Below, in pieces: positions 34,691-45,924 of a stretch of DNA of 64,000 nt. Both the position numbers and the translations under genes were made by a program. The notes below the pieces were generated by a model. The model did no database searches, was not told the DNA's origin, and saw only the letters and a list, made by a program, of their open reading frames with translations. Origin of the DNA: Pollenia angustigena (lineage: Eukaryota; Arthropoda; Insecta; Diptera; Polleniidae); contig OV884060.1 in NCBI GenBank assembly GCA_930367215.1, positions 204,479,253 to 204,543,252 of the forward strand, given 5' to 3'. Position 1 is the first letter of the stretch. Each line of letters starts with the position of its first letter.

Positions 34691-35285
34691 GCGCTACAGC
34701 TGTGTGTTCGATCGCGTATCATCTAATAGCATATAATGAGATTCAAATTTGTGGATGGTATTGGCATTAGAGTTCTCGGAAGGTCGAGATGTCGAAATTA
34801 ATCGCCTTAATCTATCTTATCATAAAGTAAATTTCGCAAAAATGTTGTATGCAAGCAAAAACCTTATCATTTAAGGTAGTCCATTATTGACTACAACTTT
34901 TTTGCAAGCGGAAAACTTCTCATAGCCCTATTATCTATTATTGAATCTATTATTGATTAAACATGTTTATGTTTAATAACAAGTTTTTTTAAGCTTTTTG
35001 CAAAAAAAAGTTTAATTTTATTATTCGAAAGAAACGCTCCAATATTTATAACTTACGAATATTTGCGATGAAAAAAAATTTAGATCAATTCAGGAACAAA
35101 TTAATTTCTTAATTTTTAATAGAGCAACACCCCTTCTTTAAGAGCTGAAGCTATCTTACCTACGCTGCTTGTGAAAAATGGAAGCATCTTGATTATATTT
35201 ACACTGTTCTTGTTGAAAAAATAGACAAGCGGCGCACATGGCGTTTAAACATAATTCGTGTATAATGGTGCTAACCGCTTTTTAA
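34691..35285. other. No gene seen
   Basis: AT-rich, no recognisable motif. Confidence 0.5.
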
Positions 35286-36299
35286 CGAGATATACCGTTA
35301 TTTTGAAAATAAGGGAGGTTGCACAACATATATTCGCTTAACTCAAAAACGGTTTAGTTTATTAAAATTACTAAAAAAAAAACCCGAAATTCCGCAATTA
35401 AATTTCCTTTAAGAAAGGTAAAACTTTTTTCCAATAAGCGCTGCGGTTTTAATGGCTTTAGCTTATTGAAATAACTAAAAAAAAAAAAAAACAAAAATTC
35501 CGCAATAAAAAAGGTAAAACCTTTTTCTAATATGCCAAGTCGTTTTAAAAACACATTTTTTTTTGGAAAAACAAAAATTTTTTTTTATCAAAATTTCGAA
35601 GTTTTGTTTCTAATTTTTTCCAGACGTATAATTGCAAACAAAACAAGCCATAAATGATTAAAATCTGTTAGGAACATTTGATTTTATTCACAAAAGTCAA
35701 ACAATTTTAATTAGCTTAAGAATTTCATATTAGGGAGCCCCCCTAATAAGTGGAGATAAGGGTCAAGTGTGTCTCGAGAAAATGTTAAGGACAAAAAACT
35801 AATTCAGGTCGGTCATACATTTTATGCCTTGGCGATTCCTTGGCATTATGGCACTTTTTCTTCAATGTAGTTCTAGCCTGCATTGAACATTTTGTATGGG
35901 AGACCCCTTAAGGAATGGAGATAGCGGTTGGGTATGTTAAAAATTAATGATTGAGATGGAAAATAAAGTAGGGTTGGTCATACATTTGACCAATCTAGGG
36001 TCATCCTACGCGCGGCAGGTGCCAAATTTAAGAATTATATAAAACCGCTATATTTGTATGGTTGAAATTCTTAAATTTAGCTGGTACAGCGCGTAGGATG
36101 CGTAGTTGCTAACAGATTTTAATCGTTTATGGCTTGTTTTGTTTGCAATTGTTCATGAATTTTTAAAAAACAAACATTTTTACCTTTTTTATTGCGGAAT
36201 TTCGGTTTTTTTAGTTTTTTCAATCAGCTAAAGCGTTTTTGAGTTAAGCGAACATATGCTGTGCAACCTCTTCCATTTCCGAAATAACGGTTTATCTCG
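35286..36299. mobile_element. Long-TIR element CGAGATA
   Basis: Arms of over 130 bp begin CGAGATATACCGTTATTT and, inverted, CGAGATAAACCGTTATTT, then share GAGGTTGCACA, TTCGCTTAACTCAAAAACG, ATTCCGCAAT and, further in, AAACAAGCCATAAA. The left arm contains an internal duplication of about 115 bp (the ATTCCGCAAT to AAGGTAAAAC block twice). The centre has paired GGGAG/GAGATAAGGGT-type blocks and a nested palindrome (36002-36100). No coding sequence. The target duplication is unclear. Confidence 0.7.
36002..36100. repeat. 99 bp palindromic microelement nested in the preceding element
   Basis: Ends CATCCTACGCGC and, inverted, CATCCTACGCGC; inner arms GCCAAATTTAAGAAT and ATTCTTAAATTTAGC. Confidence 0.8.
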
Positions 36300-38829
36300 A
36301 AAACCAGAGCTAAACAAAAAAAAGGCTAGAACCACAGGATTCAGCGTTAGGTTCAGGTTAAAACGACAAGTGCCCAGCTTGTCTAAAAAAAGTGTAAATT
36401 TCTATCACAGGGCTATTATTATGGTCAAAATCCTTAAGATCACCGGCTTAACTGGTGGGGCACATGTGTAGCAGTAGCTATTGAGCACCCAGGGATAGTC
36501 TTCCCTTAGGCCCCACTCTCACACAAGGGGGGGGGAGGAATCTGCCCTTTAGTGATCCCCAAAAAAATCTTATCTTATGAAACAGCACACCCATGTTAAA
36601 AGCAAATTTTTACTCTTCGCCGCCTTCATCACTTCATCAGCTTCTTCTTCAATCAGTTCTTGACACATTCATTCAAGTGTATTAATTCTATATTTATTTA
36701 TCATTCATCGAGATCGGGCGTGATTCTTCATTTATTCCAGTTTTGTCCTCTTCACTTTCACTCCGTATGCATTCTTCATCCCTCATCATGTTCCTCTACA
36801 TATTCACCCATTTCTTCTTCTTTGTCATCCTCTTCTAATTTCATCTCGCCATCGTCACCCATTTTTGACTATCTTATTAAGTGCAAATCTTGTGTAAAAA
36901 GTATCTCTTTCTATAAAAAGCTTCTTTCTTTAGGAAAAGTAAAATTTCCTGTAAGGGGGCGTCAACCAAAAGTAAATTCGGTGATTGCTCACGGGGAGCT
37001 ATCTCTAGTCATCTGCGATCGCAAGAGATTGTGAAGATATACTGTGATCTACTAATTTTGTATTTTTTGCCGATTTCCAGGTTCTTGCTGCACCTGACTT
37101 CTGGAGAAGATGTAAGACAAAAGGTTAAATATCCTTAAGATGATTGCATATTCGCGCTTTTTTTGCATATTTTTGTACATATTTCTGTTTTTAAAGCTTT
37201 CGAATACCGTAATTTCAGCTTCTTTTCGGTTAATATTAAATAGTAATTTTTAGTTATTCAAATTCTAGGAAAATTCAAAATATACAAACATTTTTTTTTT
37301 TTAAACCTGAAAGAAAAACCTTTTTTTAAAGTTTTTCCCTAAATCCTTAATTTCGCATACAAAAAACGTAATCTTACGCCAGACCATAGTACTTTCTTGG
37401 AATCCTTTACAATAAATTCTTTATTCTTTAATTTGACTTTTAGCCATTCCATCATCATTACTCCTTTGTTAATAACTACGAGTTAAAAGTAAACATTAAA
37501 AAATATTCTAAGAAAGCGTTAAAAAATTGTATAATTTTGAAGATTTTTCTTAAAAAAATACAACTACTAACGCTAAGAATTTAACCTTGAAGTTTTTTTG
37601 CGTAGTCTTACACGAACTTACGTAAAATTTTATAATAATATTTTTTTTTTTAAGAAAATTTCTACACATTTTCCTTTCCCACAAAAGGAAAGGTTTATTA
37701 TCCTTTCGCAGAAACTCTTTTACACAAACCCCTTACACAATTTTCAATTTACCTCTTCATCAATAAACGCGTAACTGGTTGGTTATAGAGTTAAAAATTT
37801 TAAGAAAAAATAAAAAACAGAAGAAACTTTCAAAAATGTTCTTTTTTAAAAATAAGAAATACAAAAATTATTAAGTCATAAATTCGCACAATGAAACAAA
37901 AAATGCAAAGAAAGGAGTCAGGTAAAATTATTTCATAAAAAATATACTAAAAAGAAAATACGACAGACTGTTATTGTGTTGAGCAAAACCCATTAAAACG
38001 TCAAAACACGTCATGTAATATTAACTGATCGTTTTAAAGGATATTGCAGCATATGAATGTGTATTGCATGTCCTTCCGTTTCTTTTTTTTTTTATAAAAC
38101 GTTTATTTGCAGTTAGTTAGTGTCGATGTTGTTGTAAAGCAAGGGTATTGCATAAGGGTTACACAACCAGTTATATGACTTTAGCTAATTGTACATCGTA
38201 AATGGCTAAAAACCTTTTTAGTTTTCCTTCTTTTTTCAATGTCGCTTTTGTGTGGGTGCTGTCTGTCCTGACCAACCCGTTGGAAACAAAAAAAAAAAAA
38301 AAAAAAACGGTTGTAAAAAATACACTGGCCCTAAAAGAAAGGAGTTGTAAAAATATAAATTGCATATTGTTAGTTCATCATTGTTAAGCAAGTTTATGGC
38401 TTTTTTTTTGTCTCTTCCCTTACGATCTTAAGACCAGAAACAAAAAAGGATGTCTCTCTTTTTTAGTGAGTGTTTTTTCAACAAATATTTTGTTGTATTG
38501 TTTAGTTGTTTTTTGCTTTTTTTTTAATAACAATGACATTATAAAGTCATAATATATAATCTCTTTAACACTCTCACTTTTTACTTATTTACCTAAAATA
38601 AATGCATTGAAGGAGTAAAAGGATCTTTGAAAAAGGAATAACTTTTTTGTAAAGGTAACAACAAAGTTAAAATACGTAATAAGGCATCATACATGTTGCT
38701 GACAGTTGCCGAGAGAAAATTAAAGGTCTCTAAGAGAAAATAACTTTAATACAATGAAGTCTCTCATTGCTTTGGTTTTTTAATTGAGTAACAGAGTAGG
38801 GTTAATAAAGGATTATAATAGCGTTAATT
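36300..38829. other. No gene seen; one GC-richer patch
   Basis: 36340-36560 is less AT-rich than its surroundings, with CTGGTGGGGCACATGTG and a G run near 36528, but has no recognisable coding match. A 124-codon open frame at 36660-37034 is serine-rich and low in complexity, and I would not call it a gene. The rest is AT-rich with poly-A and poly-T runs. Confidence 0.45.
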
Positions 38830-39175
38830 AAGCTGGTAGTGAGCTAGTCGTTTAGTGCCGGGGTTGCGGGTTTGATTCCCGCCTTGGGTATTATCCTGCA
38901 GATAAGCTTAAAGCTTCGCGCGATTAGCTTAGGAAACATATTAAGGCAAACTTCTCTGTTACTATCCTGCACTGACGAGAAGACGACTGGCCGAAATAGA
39001 ATCCGCCACCTTTAACTGATTGTACGACGTCTCTGGCGTTTTGAACATCGTAAATATTCAGGTTGTTGGCTTTCTGTTTAGTGGAGCTCCATGGTATCAC
39101 AATGGATCATTGGGTCTAAGCATGTCAGATGGATTTTGACTGCCATCTCTACCTAACCTTACTAAGCCTAGGTGG
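38830..39175 (+). mobile_element. tRNA-derived SINE
   Basis: A tRNA-like head (GAGCTAGTCGTTTAG then the B box GGTTTGATTCC at about 38868) is followed by a body of about 260 bp and a 3' tail GGTATCACAATGGATCATTG, GGTCTAAG, CTGCC, ACCTAACCTTA. The tail resembles, block by block, the 3' ends of the LINE at 41690-43036 and, more weakly, the LINE at 56235-57540. SINEs are known to borrow the 3' tail of the LINE that mobilises them. The head looks shortened between the A and B boxes. No target duplication was fixed. Confidence 0.65.
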
Positions 39176-39465
39176 CGTTTTTCTTTCTTTAATTTTTTTC
39201 TGTTAAATATTTTTAAAATTGTAAAGCGTTAACGATGAAACCCTTCTTTGAGTTCAATAAAAACTTACTGGGGTTTGAATAATGCCGCTTGAGACAGTTC
39301 GAAGACGTTTGTGTTAAGTTCTCAATTGCTTAAATGTTACATTTTTAAAATTAATGCGTTGGGTTTAAAAATATTTGAAAAAGTGCTAGAAAGTAAACTG
39401 CTTAATTTAATTTAGTTTTTTTTTTTTTTTTTTTTTTGTTACTCTTATTTAAATGTAACTCAAGA

Positions 39466-39595
39466 GGGGTGTCCAAAAATTAACGCAAGATTTTAATTTG
39501 TCGCCATTTATTCAGTAAAGTGTTGGCAGCCCTAAAAAGACTTGAAACTGTGTTTTCTATTTTATTAAAATCTTGCGTTCATTTTGGGTTACCCT
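39466..39595. mobile_element. 130 bp MITE
   Basis: Arms AACGCAAGATTTTAAT and its inverse are near-perfect, with outer ends GGGGTGTCCAAAA and GGGTAACCCAAAA. Confidence 0.7.
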
Positions 39596-39599
39596 TTAC

Positions 39600-40790
39600 A
39601 TAATAATATTTTTGCAAAAGAAATTCTGCTTCGACATTTTTGTTCACAGAAAAAGGACGAATGTTAATGATGGGACTATTTTTTTTTTTTCTTATTTTTC
39701 TTCTTATGGGGATCTTCTATTAAAAAAAATTGTATTTGTTATAGGGTATTACATTTTGGTTGTTGTTATTAAAATGTTCTTTCGAAACTCCACACAGTAT
39801 GCAATAAAAAATCCAAAAAAGAAACAACAATTAAACTGCACGCATGATTTCTAATAAATTGCTTTACAATATAAATCAGAAAAAAAACCGCACAATATAG
39901 GCCACTCTAAATCAAATAAAATTTATGTCACTACAACGAAAATTAGCCAGACCTGATCATAGAGTTCATTATTGTTTCTTTTCTTATGGGGAAATTGGCA
40001 ATTAACGTCATTTAGCCAATAAACAATAGAACGAGTGTCAATCTCATACTAAAAATCTAAACGAACAATTACAATAAAAACACGCTCGCAAAATTTGTAT
40101 AAAGGAGCGCAGAGTAAGTAAGTGCTATAGTGTATGTGTGTTATTAATATACCGTTAGCCATCCACCCCATAAACAACAACAAAAACACTAATCAATAAA
40201 AACCTTTTCAATTACATGGCCTTACAACTCATTTAGAAGAAGAAGAAGAAAAAGAGGGAAAAATAACAGTTAACATTATTGAGTATGAAATTTATAGAGG
40301 AATGTTTGTGTGTTTGAATTTTTGTGGGAAGGGGTGGGTTCAAATAGAGTTAAATTGTGTGTGTTTGTTGTTTAGTTGGTGTTAAATTGTTGACTGGTTG
40401 GTTTGGCTTTAGTTTACAATACATTAAACATTTTATTGTCTATTTTTATTGATTTAGTTCTTAATCATTTATGTTTTAGTCTATCAATTAATTGGTGTCT
40501 ATGTCTCTTTTACAATCACTGGTTATTCTCTTTGTATTTTATTATTTTCAATTGTAATCGATGGTAACCAAAAGCAATTTGTGGTTTTAAAATTATTTGA
40601 CTTTGTTTTGAAATGGCATGTGGCCTTTATGCGTTTGACCCCATTCATTCATGTTTTAAAGTGTTAAAAATATTAAATCGTTGCAATCATTAAAAGTATC
40701 ACAAATAAAATTTCCGGTTAAAAGTTAGAGGTAAAAACAGGGTAAATAAAAAGAGTAAAAACCGTTTTTCTGACATATGAGACTTTAGCT
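39600..40790. other. No gene seen
   Basis: AT-rich. A frame at 39573-39854 has no recognisable motif. Confidence 0.5.
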
Positions 40791-40930
40791 GCGTTCGTTT
40801 ACCACAAAATTTGTACAAATTTGTACTAGATTTTACTGAAATGCGTTCGCGTACACAAATTTTCATATTACTCACCTACTGGATTTTACTGGAATTTTAC
40901 TGGAATTTTACTGGAAAAGTAAACAAACGC
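40791..40930. mobile_element. Small MITE with 11 bp tandem repeat
   Basis: Inverted ends GCGTTCGTTTAC and GCGTTTGTTTAC bound 140 bp. At 40878-40916 the unit ACTGGAATTTT is repeated about 3.5 times. Confidence 0.6.
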
Positions 40931-41158
40931 ACATATTATTAGAGAAGCGGACATATTAAAAGAAAAAAAATTTCGCCAAAATTGCCTATTACTTGGCATA
41001 ACTTTATCTCTAGTAGATGTGATTGTGCCTGGAAAAAAGTTTTTTGTGTGATTATCATTTGTCTAGTTATACACTGTGCTAGTCGAAAATTTTCACAAGC
41101 TGGGCAGCCTACTGGTAGTGCTCATATCCGCGATATTGGGGATTAAAATACTAATAAA

Positions 41159-43640
41159 TAGGGATGAGATTTTCATGCACTAAAAAATCGATAATATGCG
41201 CATAAAATATGCATTAAAAATTTCAAAATATGCCTTAAAAAATAAAAAAATATGCACTTAAATCTTGAACAAAAGAAAATACAAAGTTCAGTCTAATATT
41301 TTTTTAAACTTACTGCCTATTTCACGATGTCACTCAAACGCTTTCGTTCGTACAAATTACATGTAAAACAAAAACAAACTTTGAGAATTTCTTAACTAAT
41401 TTAAATTTTTGTTTGCATAAACAAATAAATACTTTTTTATATTATCAAAAGTAAGCCTTTGTCTGTTCGGCCGCAAAAAACTTTTGTACATGGATAATGA
41501 TCTCTCAACGTCAACCAAAATTATAGGAGCATGATTAAAGGATGTCAATTCATTTGGAGAATATTATTTTCTAATTCAAATCCCACATTTGATTCCAGAT
41601 TAAAAACAGTTGAAATTTGTTTTGTTTTTTGAAATCCTTAATTTTTTTGCAAAATATTGGTCGGGCTATACTTCCTTCCACATTACGAGAAAGTACAGGA
41701 CCGGGGACTTTAGGCTTCCGAGGTTAAATGGAACCGAGCTTCAGATCTCTCGCAGTGCCAAGTATCTGGGCGTGGTTCTGGATAGTAGGCTGTCAAGGGG
41801 ACAAAATGTCCAGATGAGAGTGGAAAGGGCAATAGTTGCCATATATGCGTGTAGGGGTGCAATCGGCAGAAACTGGGGCATGAGCCCGTGGTGTGTCAAT
41901 TGGATCTTTGAGGCTGTAGTAAAGCCGACTCTGTATTACGGGGTCGTGGTATGGTGGCCTGCGTTGGATAAGAGCAGGTACAGGGCAATGCTTGAGAAGG
42001 TATATAGACTTGTCGCGTTGATGATCACGGGATCAATGCGATCTACTCCCACGAGGGCGCTGTTCACGATATTGAACTGGCTCCCGGTGGACATCATGGC
42101 CAGACAGTTGGCTCTTTGCTCGGCGACACGGCTAAACGCGGCGCTCTGTTGGTCGGCCCGTGACTATGGATACGCCGGGATAACCAAAGGTTCGACCGTC
42201 CCTGATAGTGTGGACTATTGCACTCCAGTGCCTTTCACTGGCGCGGCGTTTGCGACAAGGATGGCGCATGGCAATGCGCTGTCAGGTACTCACCACGGAC
42301 TGAGCCTAGGGGTTTAAACTGATGGTTCGAGGAAGGGTGTAAGAGCTGGCGGAGGTTTTTACATAGAGGAACTGGATGTGAGAGTTTCCTTTCGTCTGCC
42401 GGATGGTTGTAGTGTCCTGCAGGCGGAGATCTCGGCTATAAGGCGGGCGGTAAATTGGCTGAGGTATCATCGCATATCGGGAGATATACGTATATTTACT
42501 GACAGCAGGGCTGCCCTTGCTTCCCTAGCGGGTGTCTATACGACATCTAGGTTAACTGTAGAATGACGAGTGTCTTTGAATGAGTGAGTCCACCTGCTTG
42601 TTATCCAGGCTATTATGGACGGAGGACAAGCTCTCTACTTAGGTTCAAAAGGGACCAGATTAGGACAGTTGTATCGGTTGTTACTGGGCACTGGCCGGTG
42701 GGGACTCATGCTGAAAGAATGGGTCTGGAATTTAATGACTTCTGTAGAAGTTGTCAGGATGAGGAGGAGGAGGAGACTGTCCTTCACTTTCTCTGTCAAT
42801 GCCCTGGGTTGCGGGGTATTAGGGAGAAGGGGAAACCGGCATTTGCCTGCCTAGAGGATCTATCCAAGATAGAACTGAGATCGCTGATTCTCTTCATTAG
42901 GAGGACGAAGGGATTCTGCAGTGACTCCATCTGAGTAACTGCTCTATAGGACGGGCATTGGCGCTGGGTATCACAAAGGGACCAATAAAGGACCCAAGTG
43001 AGCTGTCTGTTGATAGCTGCCCATAAAACCTAACCTACACCAATATATCCGTAGATGGAAAATACTAATGGTAATTGACTTTTAATGTTATTTAAATTTA
43101 ATATTTTTTGAATAGTATTCTACAGCATCTAGCCAGGTTAATACTGACTGCGGTGGCAAGGGATACATTTCATTGAAAATTTCAACTCATAAAGGAGCCT
43201 TTAAAAATATATTTTTCACATATGAACGCAATAAATCAATACTATCGAATTGGATTTTAATTTCCTCTACACCTCAGTACTACCCATTTGCCAAGCAGGT
43301 AACATGTGGACCGTTTTGGATAAAATATTTTAAGCTTATTGGCAGCCTTAAACATGTAAAGTGCTGCATCGGTTAAAAATAAAAGGATCTTCTGTCTAAA
43401 TTTTGAAAATATTTTTCCAAAAAAAAAAATGTATTTATTGATCTTGAAATTTTTTTGGAAGACTTTTTTTGTGTATGTATTTGGAAATTTTTTGTAGAAA
43501 CTTATTTTATAGTATGGAAATTTAAAAAAGATATCACTCAAAAATGTTAAAATATGCAAAAATATGCATTTAAAACCAAATTATGCAAAAATGTGCATTT
43601 TCCCAAAAATATGCAAAAACAAATCGATGCAATTTTAGCG
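41159..43640 (-). pseudogene. hAT element copy C, interrupted by a LINE
   Basis: On the minus strand the sequence reads FLTDAALYMFKAANKLKIFY (43380-43300), KNIFLKAPLYELKFSMKCIP (about 43200) and, beyond the LINE insertion, VDVERSLSMYKSFLRPNRQR (about 41540-41470). These are successive blocks of hAT transposases: the catalytic TDAAPYM region, the LKAP linker, and the dimerisation motif VERSFSxYKxxLRPNR. Both sides of the element are rich in GCATATTTT-like units. The family matches 51885-53710 in the opposite orientation. Stops and frameshifts are numerous. The outer end near 41159 reads TAGGGATGAGA; the other end could not be fixed. Confidence 0.7.
41690..43036 (+). pseudogene. 5'-truncated LINE, RT C-terminus and RNase H
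   Basis: The first frame (to 42317) contains SAKYLGVVLDSRLSR and VVKPTLYYGVVVWW, the region after the palm of non-LTR reverse transcriptases, then ITGSMRSTPTRALFTILNWL, typical of the thumb. A stop precedes TDGSRKGVRAGGGFY (42319), QAEISAIRRAV and IFTDSRAALASL, which give the RNase H aspartate, glutamate and aspartate. The part carrying the last RNase H motif is deleted. A further frame ends with CRSC and HFLCQCP, the C-terminal cysteine cluster of I/LOA/R1-group elements. The 3' end is GGTATCACAAAGGACC then AACCTAACCTA. It inserted into hAT copy C with loss of about 200 bp of target. Confidence 0.8.
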
Positions 43641-44046
43641 CAAAGTACCATAAAACAATATGTTTTACACTTTGGGATCATTATTTAATTTAAATCAATC
43701 CAACTCTGTTAAATACAATTTTTCGTTATTATTTTTGCGATTTTTTCTTTTCTTAACTCTATTGAATATTTTTCTAAACTCTTTTGAAAAGGCAGGTATA
43801 TACAAATCGACATAACATTTTTGTTTTTATTTGAAGAAAAAATGTTTTTGCGAAGTTTCAAGACTTTGTCTTGAAAACCTGAATACATTTGTTTATTGTG
43901 TTTTTTTTTTGTCCACTTTCGTCGACATTTTATTTGTACAAATTAAAGTACAAATGTAAACATTAGAGCTTGTGCCATAGCTATTTAAGAACAATTTCGA
44001 TTTTTAGTTGAACTGTTAATTTTTAATTTTTTGATATTCTTTAATC
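43641..44046. other. No gene seen
   Basis: AT-rich sequence between copy C and the palindromic element. Confidence 0.5.
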
Positions 44047-44351
44047 AGGCTTGAGTTCATCAAATTTAATTTTCGTTAAATTATTTTCACTGAGGGAAGT
44101 AATTTTACAACTTGGAATTTTTATTAAAATTTATTGATAATTTTTCTTGGCTGAGCTGAGTTGTGCAGTGGGTAGAACTCAAAACTCTTCCGACGATAGA
44201 AAGTGGTGTTTCTTGAAACATCAACCCGGGTTCAAATCCCAGCTCAGCCAAGAAAAATTATCAATAAATTTTAATAAAAATTCCAAGTTGTAAAATTCCT
44301 TCCCTCAGTGAAAATAATTTAACGAAAATTAAATTTGATGAACTCAAGCCT
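44047..44351. mobile_element. Palindromic element with a tRNA-like centre
   Basis: Two arms of about 102 bp (44047-44148 and 44250-44351) are inverted copies with a single mismatch seen. They enclose a 101 nt tRNA-like segment whose own acceptor strands extend the stem, so the DNA could form a cruciform of about 115 bp stem. The arm sequence is homologous to the tail of the SINE-like insertion at 300-984. The arrangement equals two SINE tails arranged head to head around one tRNA-like head. The near identity of the arms against the decayed surroundings suggests a young event or gene conversion. Confidence 0.75.
44149..44249 (+). ncRNA. tRNA-like domain (not a functional tRNA)
   Basis: GGCTGAG and CTCAGCC form a perfect 7 bp acceptor stem. 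After two bases, GAGTT and AACTC form a 5 bp D stem around GTGCAGTGGGTAG. The T arm is CCGGG-TTCAAAT-CCCAG with four of five pairs. The B box is GGTTCAAATCC. The anticodon arm does not form a 5 bp stem with a 7 base loop; instead a TGTTTC-TT-GAAACA hairpin sits before the T arm. The length is 101 nt against about 75-90 for real tRNAs. The reading strand was chosen by box order. Pol III transcription is an inference. Confidence 0.6.
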
Positions 44352-45863
44352 CAAAAACACACTCCTGTAAAATTTTATTTTTGTCGGTTACATCATTTTT
44401 GCTATTAGGGCTCGATTTTGTCATATTAGAGGCAACCATTATATGTTTCTGGCTTCTTGAAGGAGGACTAAATTAACCATTATATGTTTCTGGTGACAAT
44501 AATATTGTTAAATTGATCATAATATGTTTAAAATTTTTCGTTTAAAATAGTTTTGTTGGAGGTGACTATATTGAAAAATATTCGTCTCCGCGTGTTTAAA
44601 AAAGTTGTAATTTGTTTTAGATATTTTTAAAGTGAGGGCTGAGTTCCACCTGATTGAATGTGTAGTAAAATTTATATGAAAGGCACTCAAAAACTGAGGT
44701 TTGTATGTATAATTGCTATGCAATTAGCGTTTTGGAACTAACCCGCGATGAAGAAAAAAGTTGAAGATTACAAATGTAGCTTTCCCCATATTCCGTTTCT
44801 GAATTAATCCATGGTGGCATAAGCAGGTGGCATCGTTACGGCAACAAATACAACATTACAACAAAAATGGAAATTATATCACCGTTTACGTCAAACAAGA
44901 CTTTTAACAAAAATTAAAGCGTGCCGCTGCACGTGACGAAATAAATAAATTTTAAGCCAATATTTTTTGATTATGGTCAATACCTATCTTATTTATTTTA
45001 ATTAAAAACTATCAAAAACTTTAATAAAATACAATAATCTCTGCACAAAACGTGGACTCTTTGTTAACATAAACAAAATTTTGACATAAACCTAGACAAA
45101 CAATGGAAGAGCAAAAAATCGTCATCTGGCGTAGTGCTGCCACCTGTTTATTTCACCGTGAGTTCATCCATTTCTTTTTTAAAATCCTGACTTAATGTTG
45201 CATTCAAAAATAGATTAATCAAATTGCTATCTATGTCCACACTAAAATTTCATGTCTAATTTGTTTAAACACAATCGCATAAACTTTTTCCGAAACTCCT
45301 ATTCGAATTTATTCTATTTCATAGGTATCAATCAAAACTAAAAGTTTCAACAAAGCTGTTCTCTTGAATACCCATTTCCATAACTTTTTTTTGGTTTGAA
45401 ATCTAAATCTTAATATTTATGCCATAATACATTTGTTTTCTTGGCAAATGTAACCATATAATCATTTACTAGCTTAATATGAAAATTATTATATTTTAAG
45501 CATTTTGAATGAATTTATCATCACAAACACAAACTCCAATAAACATACATACTTTCAAACACAAATAAATAGCAGATGAAACATAATAAACGAAAATGAT
45601 TGTAGAAATAAAGAAATAATATATAAATCCTGAATATAGGTACCTATACAGAAGCAAATGAAGGTACAGTAAAATCTCCCACAGGCGGATGTCGGCGCAA
45701 TTTTGTCGCTTGTTCGGAGATGTAAATCTACGGGACCGTAAGTTTTAATCTGTTCAAAGGGAACTTAGAAAATCGTTCGGCTTTGGAAGCTGTCCCCCAA
45801 GAGAAGGTGACCTTAGTAAAGCTTTCACTGTATAGGTATAATACATTCAAATATTTATACATA
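44352..45863. other. No gene seen
   Basis: AT-rich. AACCATTATATGTTTCTGG is repeated at about 44437 and 44475. No coding potential was recognised. Confidence 0.5.
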
Positions 45864-45924
45864 CCCTGTAAATAAAATTGGACCACCTGATCCATTTTGA
45901 TAAAATGAACTACTCCTTGGACTG

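Noticed and set aside
36660..37034. 124-codon frame
   Set aside because: Serine/phenylalanine-rich low-complexity translation of pyrimidine-rich DNA; no domain and no splice context.
44149..44249. Functional tRNA gene
   Set aside because: Too long and without a proper anticodon arm; it belongs to a repeat family.
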